DNA from: Tridacna crocea
Lineage: Eukaryota > Mollusca > Bivalvia > Cardiida > Cardiidae
DNA length: 64,000 bases
Direction: 5' to 3'
NCBI GenBank assembly: GCA_943736015.1
Contig: OX031060.1
Coordinates: 24,071,231 to 24,135,230 of the forward strand
Below are positions 1 through 12,400 of the stretch, piece by piece. The position numbers and the translations under genes are program-made. The notes under the pieces were generated by a model. That model did no database searches. It was not told the origin of the DNA and was given only the letters and a program-made list of their open reading frames with translations. How positions within the stretch are numbered: position 1 is the first letter of the stretch; every line of letters starts with the position of its first letter.

Positions 1-980
1 ATGGGAAAAGTAACTATTTCAAGTTGAAAATTTCAAACTCTTGTTTACGCGTTAAAGTCTGCATTTGATATCCGATTTTTGTGAAACTTGCACAGTTTGT
101 TTATCTCATCAATAGCTTCGACCCTATTGATTTTGAGAAAAATCAAACAAACAGTATGGGGAAAGTAGCCATTTCAAGTTGAAAATTTCAAACTCTTGTC
201 TACAGGATTAAGTCCTCATTTGTAGTCAGATTTTCATGAAACTTGCACAGTTTATTTATTTCATCAATAGCTTCAATCCTATTAATTTTGATAAAAATCC
301 AACAAATAGTATTGTTGGAAAAGTAGCCATTTCAATTTGAAAATTTCAAATTCTTTTTTATGCAATAAAGTCTTCATTTGGTGGCAGATTTTCATGAAAC
401 TTGCACAGTTTGTTCATCTCATCAATAGCTTCAACTCTACCAGTTTTGAGAAAAATCCAACAAACAGTATTGGAAAAGTAGCCATTTCAATTTGAAAATT
501 TCATATTCTTGTGTATGCGATAGAGTCTTCATTTGTGGACAGATTTTCATGAAACTTGCACAGTTTGTTTATCTCATCAGTAGCTTCAACCCTATTGATT
601 TTGAAAAAAATCTAATAAACAATATGGGAAAAGTATCCATTTCAAGTTGAAAATTTCAAATTCTTGTTTACGCAATAAAATGTGCATTTGTAATCAAATT
701 TTCGTGAAACTTGCACAGTTTGTTTATCTCATCAATAGCTTCAACCCTATTGATTTCGAAAAAAATCCATCAAACATTTTGGGAAAAGTAGCCAATTCAA
801 GTTGAAAATCTTTTATTCTTGTTTACGTGATAAAGTCTGCATTTCTTGTCAAATTTTCTAGAAAATCACACAGTTTGTTTATCTTATCAGTAGCTTCAAA
901 CCAATTGATTTTGAAAAAGTTCAATAAACAATATCAGAATAGTAGCCATTTAAAGTTCAAAATTTCAATTTCTTGTATAT
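1..980. repeat. Tandem block, about 155-bp unit, at least 6 copies
   Basis: Units begin with GGGAAAAGTAGCCATTTCAA near 1, 157, 313, 470, 625, 780 and 930. Each contains CATGAAACTTGCACAGTTTG and ATCTCATCAATAGCTTCAA. Divergence is moderate. The array continues off the left edge, and two decayed units reappear after the insertion at 981-1439 (near 1460 and 1820). It lies in a DHX33 intron. Confidence 0.85.
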
Positions 981-1439
981 GTCGTAGTCCAAACTGGAAT
1001 CCAGGCAGATCCGGAATCTGCCTAGACCAAACTGGAATTTGTCTATAACAAATCAGGATCCCAGATTAGCTTTGCAGCTCTACAATCTGCCTAAACCAAA
1101 TTTTAATAATTTCTCGTTGAATATAGGGCATCTACATAATTATGAATCATCTTACTTTTAAACGTAAACCCCATAATAAGAAGTTTTAGTCAGAAATTCA
1201 GAGTAAATATAAATTTTGAATGCTTTGTACTAATAAAAAAGGTGGAAAAAAGAGCAATTGTGGAAAAATCATATAAAATGCTTTAAATAAAAATACCTCT
1301 CAATTGTAAACATGATTAAATCAATATATTTAAAAAAAATATATTAGAAAACAATGCATTTTTGGTTTACACAAAATTTGAATTCTAATTTGGTCTAGGC
1401 AGATTCCGGATCTGCCTAGATTCCAATCTGGCCTACGAC
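981..1439. mobile_element. TIR element of 459 bp inserted in the 155-bp array
   Basis: Starts GTCGTAGTCCAAACTGGAAT and ends with the inverted form (ATTCCAATCTGGCCTACGAC). TIRs of about 55 bp each hold an inner palindrome (GGCAGATCCGGAATCTGCC). The interior is AT-rich with no ORF. Flanks are TATAT on the left and ATATAT on the right, consistent with a TA-type target duplication. The repeat array resumes on the far side. It is a non-autonomous DNA transposon whose superfamily I cannot fix. Confidence 0.7.
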
Positions 1440-2239
1440 ATATATATATGCTATTAGGTCAGCAGTTTTGGTTGAATTTTCATGAAACTCGCACAGTTGC
1501 TTTTTGTTTTAATCAGCTTGAATCCTATTGATTTAAAAAAAAAAAATATGACATTCAGTTTTGGACATGTAACCATTCAATGTTGAAAATGTCCAATTCT
1601 TGTTCATGAATTCATAATGTATGCTATCATCAAAGCAAACTCTGTCAGTACAGCATATTCAGGCCCTTCAGGGCCTTCTAGTTGAGTTATGTTTGTCACC
1701 TGCAGCTGCTTTCAATTTGGACCAGTCAAAAATTTTGTGGTTTTGTAAAGAGTTAAGTTGTGTTCAATTGCTTCTGTGCTTTTCTTTCTACAGATAATAT
1801 ATATATATGCTATTAGGTCAGCAGTTTTGGTTGAATTTTCATGAAACTCACACAGTTGCTTTTTGTTTTAATCAGCTTGAACCCTATTGATTTAAAAAAA
1901 AAAAATATGACATTCAGTTTTGGACATGTAACCATTCAATGTTGAAAATGTCCAATTCTTGTTTAGGCAATGAAGTTCACAGTGTTGATCTAATTCTTTT
2001 GAAGATTCATCAAGGGATTGAATATCTAGTTTGTCTTTTTGCATCATGAATTCATAATGTATGCTATCATCAAAGCAAACTCTGTCAGTACAGCATATTC
2101 AGGCCCTTCAGGGCCTTCTAGTTGAGTTATGTTTGTCATCTGCAGCTGCTTTCAATTTGGACCAGTCAAAAATTTTGTGGTTTTGTAAAGAGTTAAGTTG
2201 TGTTCAATTGCTTCTGTGCTTTTCTTTCTACAGATAATT
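1440..2239 (+). repeat. Tandem duplication of intron end including splice acceptor
   Basis: 1440-1798 and 1799-2239 are near-identical (only a few substitutions seen), the first lacking about 80 bp present at about 1961-2045 in the second. Both end CTTTCTACAGATAAT, so the acceptor and first bases of DHX33 exon a were copied. Both also include a MITE end remnant (TTTGTAAAGAGTTAA). Confidence 0.85.
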
Positions 2240-2332
2240 GTAATGTCCGCGACCATGGACGTTGACCATTTTTCACAATATTTTAACAAAGCTCCTGTGC
2301 TGTATCTAGAGGGAAGACAATATCCAATACAA
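2234..2332 (+). CDS. DHX33: DHX33 exon a: motif III (SAT)
   Basis: Residues 1-33 of the visible part. Starts [17 protein letters not shown], where S-A-T is helicase motif III that couples ATP hydrolysis to unwinding, and ends LEGRQYPIQ before a GTAAGT donor. It starts and ends in phase 0. The acceptor is TTCTTTCTACAG, and the same acceptor is duplicated about 437 bp upstream. Confidence 0.95.
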
Positions 2333-5300
2333 GTAAGTCTTCAGTTGATGATTTCACCTGATTGATGAAAGTTATTGATAAACCTGGAAAATGGTGAACA
2401 AAATCCACCAGATTAGACTCCATAAAATGTTGCATTCTTAACAAATTTCTAGTATTTGACCTATACACTAGCAACACAGATACATGTATTTATCTGGAAC
2501 AAGAAATGCATATTTTGAGAATACAGGGAAACTCATGCTCCCATTATGCACAACATAAAGAATCTTCAGACTTTTTCTTCCTTGTATTGGAAGGAAAAAA
2601 GAAAAATGAAGATTTATTCAGACAGTAAAATAGGAAAGTGAAAAATTCTGTTTATTTACATCCCTCTCTGTGAAGGCTTTATAAAACATCCTTGATAGTT
2701 AACAAAAAAAGAAAATGCTGTAATTATAGCCCTTGTAAAACGAATGTTTTAGGTGGTATACTGGAATCTGCTTGTCTATCTGTCAGTCCGTTTGTCCATC
2801 TGTGTACAAAATACTAGTAATTTTGTGTCATGAACTCCTACAGTTTTGCTGCTATTGTATTGAAAGTTTGTCGATACATTGATCGTATAGTGAAGTTGTG
2901 CAAGATGCAGTTTTCAATCATCTATTCGATATGATTCAATGGTAATCTCCCCTTTAACTTTGATTTTCTTTTTTTTGTTAAGTTGCCTATTTCTGTCAAA
3001 GCCCTGGTGGGGGTACTAAGTCACATTCAGTGACAGCTCTAGTTTCTCCTACTTTTTCTGTGATGTTTTTCTATTCTTTCAAAGACATTATATCAACTGA
3101 GCTACATTTTTATAAGCCATTCAAGTTGGCTCATTGGTAAGCATATCTGAATCGTGACCTGGAGGTTGTGGCTTCGATACCTGGTTGCAGCAAACTTTCT
3201 TTCTGGCAGAGCTCCAGATAAGAGGGGGTGATGGCATTCTAAATCTGTTATTTCTCTTCCAAACCCTATGTTAAGGGTACACTTTAGAATGAGTAATGAG
3301 TAACCGTTCCAAAACTTCCAATACTTCAAACCCTATGTAAAGAGTACTCATTAGAATCGTCTCAATGAGACGATTCTAATGAGTTCCCATTACATAGGGT
3401 TTAGTGGAGAATAATTAATAATTCTAAATCAAAATCACTTCCTCTATCTGAGGTATTGTTCTGGCAGTCTTTCATCTCTCACCTCTGATGCATGTGAGAA
3501 AAGTAGGTAATGGCTTTGGAAAGAAAGTTTCGTCAGTACTGATGTGAGAAACCCCAGAAACACACGGATACATCACTGACTGCAATGATATGACCCAAGC
3601 TGTTAAAATGGTGTTGAACTCCAATTCAGACCAAACCAAACCATTTTCCTATTTCATATTCTTATTCCAGGTCATGTATACAAAAGACCAGCAATCTGAC
3701 TATTTGTTCTCCTCCTTGGTTACCCTTTTCCAAATACATAGAGTGGAACCAGCTCAGTAAGTAGTTGTTCGTTTATATATTGGATTCATGCTTGAACTCT
3801 TTACCAAACAAGTTATAGACTGGTCCAAATTGAAAGCATTTGCATGCAACAAAATAAATGTGACTGAAAAATTGCAATTTGATTTGGGAAGGGTAGGAAA
3901 CATTGTGGGAAAAGGAGAAAATGCTGGTTACCAGCATTTTCTTCTTTTTCCCGGCAATGTTTTTTCACAGGGCTGTTAAAAGTCGGAATTGTGTGGTAAA
4001 GGGTTAAAATAATAAACAGTTTGGGAAAAGGAGAAGTTATAGTTTCCAGCATATCTCCTTTTTCCATGATATTTTCAAAGTTTGTCAACCACAAGGTCGT
4101 TAACACATGATAAAATTCTAGACCTGTCCCAATTGAAGGCATTTGCAGACAACATATCGAATATTACCCAAAATGCACAATTTGTCATTCAAAGGGTAGA
4201 AAATATTATAAGAAAAATAGAAAATGCTGGTTACCAACATTCTCTCCTTTCCCTATAATGTTTCCAAAAGCCTTCTTCCTCAAGATTGGTAAAACTCAGC
4301 ATTGTGTGGAATAGTTTAAAGCCAGGACCATTGTGTGCAGGGTCAAAGGTAGACCTAACTCTACCAAACTGCAAAATGTTAGACCTGTACATGTTGAAAG
4401 CATTTGCAGACGACAAAAATTTAATTCAAGAATCTAAATTTGTTTTAAGGAATAACAGAAAACATTGTTGGAAAAGAAGAAAATGCTGGTCACCAGCATT
4501 TTCTTCTTTTCCTACAATGTTTTCAAAAGCTTTCCTTTCAAGGTCATTAAAACTGGGGATTGTGTGGTACAAGGTTAACTCTGTACCGAACGACAAATCT
4601 ATAGACTGGTCCAAATTAAAAACATTTGCAGACGGCAAAATAAATGTGACAGAAAAACTGAAATTTGATTTGAGAAGGGTAGAAAACATTGTTGGAAAAG
4701 AAGAAAATGCTGGTTACCAGCATTTTCCTCTTTTCCCACAATGTTTTCAAAAGCTTTCTTCTTCAGGGTCGTTAAAACTGGGGATTGTGTGCTGCAAGAT
4801 TAAAAGATTGAGATACAATCACTGTTGTCTACCACTGTTTTTTCAGGAAAGATGTCCTGATATTTCTGACTGGTCAAGATGAGATAGAATCAGCAGTGAA
4901 ATCTATTAAAGACATTGCTAAAAACCTCACCGGAGACGTCCCCAACTTGATAGTGTGTCCCCTATATGCAGCTTTGCCTTCACAACAGCAGCTCAAAGTC
5001 TTCCAACCTACACCAAAGGTATGTTAACCCATCACCACACGACAATATTTTAGACTGATCCAAATTGAAAGCATTTGTAGACGACAAAGTAAAAATGACT
5101 GAAAATTTGAATTTTGTTTAGTGAAGGGTAGAAAACATTCTGGGAAAAGGAGAAAATGCTGGTTACCAGCATTTTCTCCTTTTCCCACAATGTTTTCTAA
5201 AGGATTCTTCCTCAGGGGCGTCAAAAGTAGGGATTGTGTGGTAATGGGTTAAAGTTGATAAGGAAAAGGTAGATAGCTTTTGATCTTTATTGAACTCCTT

Positions 5301-8300
5301 GAAAGACTGTTCTTGTCTTGCAGTGATGCTATTTTAGTCCAAACTTGTCCAGATTGAAAGCATTTTGCAGACAACAAATAAATGTGAATTAAAAATTGAA
5401 AAATGACTAGAAGAGTAGAAAACATTCTGGGGAAAGGAGAAAATGCTGGTTACCAGCATTTTCTCCCTTTTCCACAATCTTTTTAGAAGGCTTCTTCCTC
5501 TTTCTTATAAAAAACAGGGATTGTTTGGTGAAGTGTCAATCTTTATCCTACAAAATAACTAACATGAAACTTTAGAGAGTGCAAACCCAAATTTGCTATT
5601 TCAAAAGTATTTTTTTTTGAGACTCCTTATTAGACAGTGTGGATCCAAGATTAGACTGCATGTTTTGTGCAGTCTGATCTTGATCAACACTGTTGGCAAC
5701 AGGTAAGTGAGTTTGGCCTGAGAGTTAAAAACATTTTAGCTAGAGGGAGAATTTGCTTATTTTGCCCTAACTTTTCATGAAAAATATCTCAACAGATGCC
5801 CCTATCTTTTATAATGTGTCCATTATTAACAGCTTCACCACATTACCTGAATCCTTTCCAAAATGACAAAGTTTACATCCTTCCAAATTTAAAGCATCTG
5901 CAGAAGTCAAATTTGAAGGTATTACAAATGAACTTAATTTTTTTTTGACAGGGTAGAAAACATTGTGGGAGAAGGAGAAAATGCCGGTATATGATCCTTT
6001 TCCCTCTATGTTTTCATAAGGTCTTTGTCTCAGGATGCTGTGTCCTGCGTCCATCGTTCTTACTGCATCGCCCATTATCAACTTTTACCTTTGTTTCAGA
6101 TATGGAAGTAGTTATAATTAGTAGTGGGTCCTGTGTGGCTCAGTGGTAAAGTGTAGGACTCATGATCTGGAGGTCCTGGGTTCAAGCCTCACTAGCTCCA
6201 CTAGGTTTTTTCACAGAAGTGTCCTTGGGTAAGCCTAGCCTAGTACTGGTGAAACCCAGGAAACATGAATATGTGAACTGTCGCTGTGATATGACTGAAA
6301 TAACGTTGAAAGCTGCATAAAACACCATTCAAAAGTTATAATTAGTATCTTTCTAAATCATTTCAGGGGTGCAGAAAAGTCATTGTATCCACCAATATAG
6401 CAGAGACATCTGTAACCATCAGTGGTGTGAGATTTGTCATAGATTCTGGCCGGGTGAAAGCAAAGTATGTCATTCTGATTATAGTATGTGAAGTTTATAT
6501 CAAGAAAACATCACATACAGTCCATTTGTAGGATCTTTTAACCTCAGCCTGTTCAGCATGACTCTAAGACCTTTTGCAGACAGTGTAGATTAAGATCAGA
6601 CCTCATTTAACATGCAGTTTGCTTTTGGATCTACACAGTGTGATACAGAGATATGTTTCCCCAAAATTTAACTTTGAAATCGCAACATTGGTGTTTCTGT
6701 TATCAGCCTGAAAGTTTCATTGCATTCATTTAGCAGGTCAACCCTTTACCACAAAATTCCAAGTTTTAACGACCATGAGAAGTAGGCCTTTTGAAAATAG
6801 TGTGGGAAAAGGAGAAAATGTTGGTAACCAGCATTTTGTCATTTTCCCGCAATGTTTTCTAGATTCTAATACAAATCCCATCATTTGTGCTACCTGTAAG
6901 CGCATTCAAAGTAGACCTATCTTAAATATAACCTTTGTGAAAGGGTTAAGGATTAGAGATATTTGTTAATAGAGTTTACCATATTTATAAGGAGGAAACA
7001 CATTGACTTGTCAGAGTGAAAGGTTTTATCTATTCTGAATTAACTTTCAGCTTTAGATAAAAATGCAACTTATCTTGAATATGATTCAAGCTATAAAAAT
7101 CAATTTCTTTTACCTGTTTTACTTAGAAAAAAAGAGGGAAAATAAACTTTGTGAACAGTATCTTTCTTGAATTTTTGCAGGATTGTAATGTGTATTGAAG
7201 GGAAAAAAATTCATTTAACCCGTTACCAAATGACAAAATTTTAGACTGGTCCAATTTGAAAGCATTTGCAGATGACAAAATAAAATTGGCCCAAAAATTG
7301 AAGCTTGTCTTGGGAAGAGTAGAAAACATTGTTGGAAAAGGAGAAAATGCTGTGAACCAGCATTTTCTCCTTTTCTCACAATGTTCTCAGAAAGCTTCTT
7401 TCTCAGAGTTGTTAAAAGTCTGGAATGTGTGGTAAAGGGTTAAAATGGGCATAAATCTTCCTTTCTTTTGTAGGATTTACAGCTCTCGGGGAGGGTTAGA
7501 CTTGATGAAGGTTGTACATGTTTCTCAAGCACAGGCTTTACAAAGGTCAGGTCGAGCAGGCAGGGAAGCTTCAGGGAAGTGCTATAGGCTCTACACAGAG
7601 GAACAGTTTTATGCATTTAGAAAAAATACTGTGCCTGAAATACAAAGGTAAGTCTGAGCAAATAGCAGATTGTGGATAAAGCCCAGTCTAGTAGCATTAT
7701 ACCAGTTTTTCACTTTTGGATTAAAATAGATCTGATCATAGACAAATACACACATGTTTGTCCCTTGGTTTGTCCTACTTTTCTTTCCTTTTCCTTTATT
7801 TCATGCTTTCCGGTAGGATATCAAGAAATAGCAGTGAAAATATTTTTCGATCTTACACCAGTGAAAATACCGATTTTCACGTTCTTGTTGCCTAGGTAAA
7901 TTGCGCGTGCCTAACAACCAGATGGGAAATATGACGTCATATACCTTACATTTCTCGTGCTTGACGTCACGTTGCTATGCGGGAGGGGTACGCCACGGGG
8001 AATGAGGGAAAAAAATTGTACGGAATTTTGATAAAGCTCCTCCCAGAAAGGGTTAAAAGCATAAAATAAATAGAATATTTGTTTTTTTCGATGTAAGATC
8101 GAAATTTATTTCATCTCGTGAACACCATCGGTAATATTTTCACTCGTGGCTGCACCACTTGTGAAAATATTACCGATGGTGTCCACTCGATGAAATAAAT
8201 TTCGATCTTACACTGAAAAAAACAAATATCCTCTATATATTGATAGAGATTTTGACCAGGGTTGACACTTTTCACAGTTCCCAGATGGTCCTTTTTTGCC

Positions 8301-9450
8301 ACAATTTGTCATAAATGTTTTTTTTTTTCTCACCAGGAAGTGTATTCACCATTTATTCTTAAGAAAATTCCTCTGTTTTATTCTTCAGAATTTTTTAAAT
8401 TTGAAGGTAACAGAACTTCTGATTGGCAAAAACCACTTGATTTAGCCAATCCAAAAGCTCTTTGTTATTTTCAAATTTAGAAAATCTCTGAGAACAAGAA
8501 AAGAATGTTCTTAAGAATGGTTGGTGAGTAAGGACCCTGAATACTCGGATAAAAAGCATACATACAAAAAGACAGTAATTGCTATAAAAAGGTTTGAATA
8601 GTAGTAGGTCTTGGTTTATGCAAGATACAGTTATGATACAGATATTGCTTTGTGTTTCTATGATCATTGAAATGTTAATAAAATAGAATCCTTAATCCAT
8701 TATAAGAAAATTTTTTCCCCACAAGTATTGCACAACAAGCAAAATGCTGTAGATACAGATTTATCAGCTCATTCAAACTGACCTCAGAACTACACCATTC
8801 TTTTCCTTACTTTTAGCGTGGCTGTTTTCAAAGAAAACAATGTGTTAGGGTCATAGTCCTTTCTCTGTTATAACTGAACATATTTACATCAAACTTGGAC
8901 AGGTTGTTAACTACCAAAAGGGGAACTTAAACAACGGGGGATACAACAGGGTCAGGTAACCATTGAAGTATTTTTGACACAAATATGCCGCTTTTCTTAC
9001 CTAGAAGTTTCACTGCAATGTTTTCAAAAGCCCTTTTCTTTAAGATAGTTGGGTAAGTTTGAAAAGGATTGAGGCAGTTGAATCCTTTACCAAACAGTCC
9101 CTTGTTTTTACGACCCTGAGATAGAAGCCTTTTGAAAACATTGTGGGAAAAGGAGAATTTTCTCCTTTTCACACAATGTTTTCTACCCCGCTTGAAAAAA
9201 ATTTTTTTTTTGAGCTATGTTTATTTTTGTTGTCTGCAAGTGCATTATAAGATTTTTTGGTGTGGTAAAGGGTTAAGAAGCACATCAATCTGTCCTTGTT
9301 TCTTTTTAGATGCAATCTAGCCAGTGTGGTGTTACAGCTGTTGGCTATGGGAATCACAGATATTGTGAACTTCGATTTTATGGATAAACCAGACTCTGAG
9401 GTTTGTATAGAATATAGACATTTCTATCCTGATTTAACTCTTTTACAAAA

Positions 9451-9497
<47 letters not shown>

Positions 9498-12400
9498 TTT
9501 TTACCCAGCATTTTATTCTTTACCTGTTAATTTTTCTATCAAGTCGAGGGCAAATCCGATCATTAGATATTGGAATTTTCGTCTTATAAAGCTTTCAGTG
9601 TAGACAAGTTGTAAATTTTGTTGCCTGATAAAGAGTTTAATGAGTTAACTTCTAAGTATGATTTATTCATATGATTACATTACAATATTATTGGTTTTTA
9701 GGAGAAAAGGTGAACATACCATTCGTTTTTGTTATCTGAAATGATATAGATATATAAATAATTGAATATGGTCAACATCAAGTTCCTTTCTGTAACTACA
9801 TAACATGTGACTGATTTCTAGATCGAACAATTCCTAGAAATACCAAGCATGTTATGAAATCTTGAATTGCATAAGAAGTCAAATAAAGTGTACCCCATTA
9901 AACTTGAGTGGATGTTTATTGCAAAAACAGAAAAACTTGCCAGGCATTTAAAAAAGGGTGAATATCAAATTTGAATGGAAAAGAAAAATTATATGAAGAA
10001 AAATTACAATGTTGAAAACCTATGTCATGTAATTGCATATTAACCCATTACCATACAATCCCTACTCTTGATAACCCTGAGAAAAAAGCCTTTTGAAAAC
10101 ATGGGAAATGGAAAAATGCTGATAACCAGCATTTTCTCCTTTTCCCTCAATGTTTTCTACCCTTCACAAGAAAAATTTCAAATTTTCAGTCACTTTTACT
10201 GTATTGTCTGTAAAGGCTTTCGATTTGGACAAGCCAAAGATTTTATTGTTTGATAATAAGTCAATAAATCTTTATACTTTTAGGCTGTGGTCAGTGCAAT
10301 AGAACAATTAAAACTTCTGAATGCTGTTGAAAATCAAACAGATCTGAAGGTATGATGGTACTGTTAATGATTCTAATATTAAAGAGATTATTGATTTTTT
10401 TTACAGTGGTGTAAGTTACAGAGGATGTTTGTTTTTTTCAATGAAAGATCGAAATTTATTTCATGGAGTGAACACCATCAGTAATATTTTCACGAGTGGC
10501 GCTTTCAGCCATTTCTGGGAGGAGCTTGATCAAAATCCAGTACATTTCTTTTCCGTTATTTCCTGTGGTGTATCCACATAGCAACGCATTATGATATTTC
10601 CTCAAGCACGAGAAATGTAAGGTATATGAAATCATATTTCCCATCTGGTTGTGAGGCACGCACAATTAACCTAAGCAACAAGAACATGAAAATAGGTATT
10701 TTCACGAGTAGTACCAGTGTAAGATTGAAAAGTATTTTCACTGCTGTTTCTTGATATCCTACAGGAAAGCATGAAATGAAGTAAATACTTGTTAATGTTT
10801 TTCTTTCCCTTGTTCTCTGATAGATGTACCAGTCTTACACAAAGAAAGGATAGCATAACAGACAGTTTAAATCTTTTATTTTTCCATCTATCTGTACTTT
10901 TCAACAAGGAAATAAAGAAATTACAGAATAATTTTGCATGAAGAAAAAAATATAGTTTAAATTACTCTTGTTTTTTACTGGGGATGTTCAGACATACCAG
11001 AATACTTTGTTCAATAAAAAATGTACATATATCACAATGATTAATTTCCTTAAAATATTTGAGCTTTAGCCTTGGAACAATGCTCACATTATCAGAGTAT
11101 TAGTTAATTCATTACCACATGACAAAACTTTTGGTTTGTCACAATCAAAAACATTTGTAGATGACAAAATATAAGTGACTGGAAATTTGAAATCTGTTTT
11201 GTGAATGATAGAAAACTTTGTGAGAAAAGGAGAAAATGCTGGTTACCAGCATTTTCTCCTTTTCCCACAATGTTTTCTAAAGGCTTCTTTCTCAGGGTCA
11301 TCAAAAGTAGGGATTGTGTGGTAATGGCTTAACATGTTATGAGAATCATGCAGATTTACCATTGTGTAGGCAAATGACCTAATTTAAAAGTGTATCTATT
11401 ATTGTTATGGCACATTGGCTTTCACATTGAACTCAAATATATTGTGTGGATAATACTGCCTCATTTCTGAGACATCTATTTTCCTGTATTATTGATATTG
11501 CATTTTCAGTTAACAAGTTTGGGCCGACAAATGGCAGCATTTCCTTTAGACCCTAGAATGTCAAAGGTTATATTGGCAGCTAAAGATTATCATTGTTTGT
11601 AAGTCAGAATTTCAGATGTTTTATTACTGTTTGTTTTCTAAATTTCTGGCTTGCTTCAATTTTTTCCAGGAAAAATTCTGACTACAGATTATTTCTTTAC
11701 TTTTTCTGTGTCTTTACCTTATCATTATTTCTGTTTTCAAATTTCTTTCATATCTGTCTATTGATTTTTCATCTTACTTTTGTTTAGTTATTTATCATTG
11801 TTTTTGTTAATTGTTATTCTAAAATTATTTTTGGCCTATTGAATTTTCTTTTTTTTCTTTTTTTTTTCTCTCTTTTTCTTAACCGTTTTACACACTAGCA
11901 GCTTACTTAACTCCTCACCAAACAACAAAGAATTTCGGTGAACAAAATTTATAACATTTTCAGATAACAAAAAGAAATTTGGCACATATGAAGGGGTTTG
12001 TAAATAAAAGGTAGAGACTTTCGTGGGGAAAAGAGAAAATGTGTATTTGCTGCGTTCTCTCTTTTTACATAAATATTTTCAAAAATTCCGCTTCCTCCAA
12101 GTTGTTAAAAACAAGATTGTTTCGTAGAGGTTTTACTCCTATTGTAAAACATGCAATGAATTGTCTTCATAAAGACCAGCTAGTGGCCAAAAGTATACAA
12201 TTTTGGGCTCAAACTGCATCAGCCTCGAACCCATAAGGTCCAAAGTTGAAGGCGCACAAGTGGGTGTCAACTTTCGGGTTGTTCATTGGCTCAATCATTT
12301 AACACAAGTACTTGTGTAATTTGCAAGAGGCAGGTTTGAGAGAGATTTGTGTAGAATATAAGAACTTGTTTCTCAATCAACATGAAATAAATACATTTTA

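Noticed and set aside
1-2233. Upstream DHX33 exons with motifs I and II
   Set aside because: I looked for GSGKT and DEAH codons on the + strand and found only tandem repeats and transposon sequence.
4286-4882. 198-codon open frame on the + strand
   Set aside because: It runs through two MITE copies and only its last part overlaps DHX33 exon c in the wrong context; a read-through of repeats.
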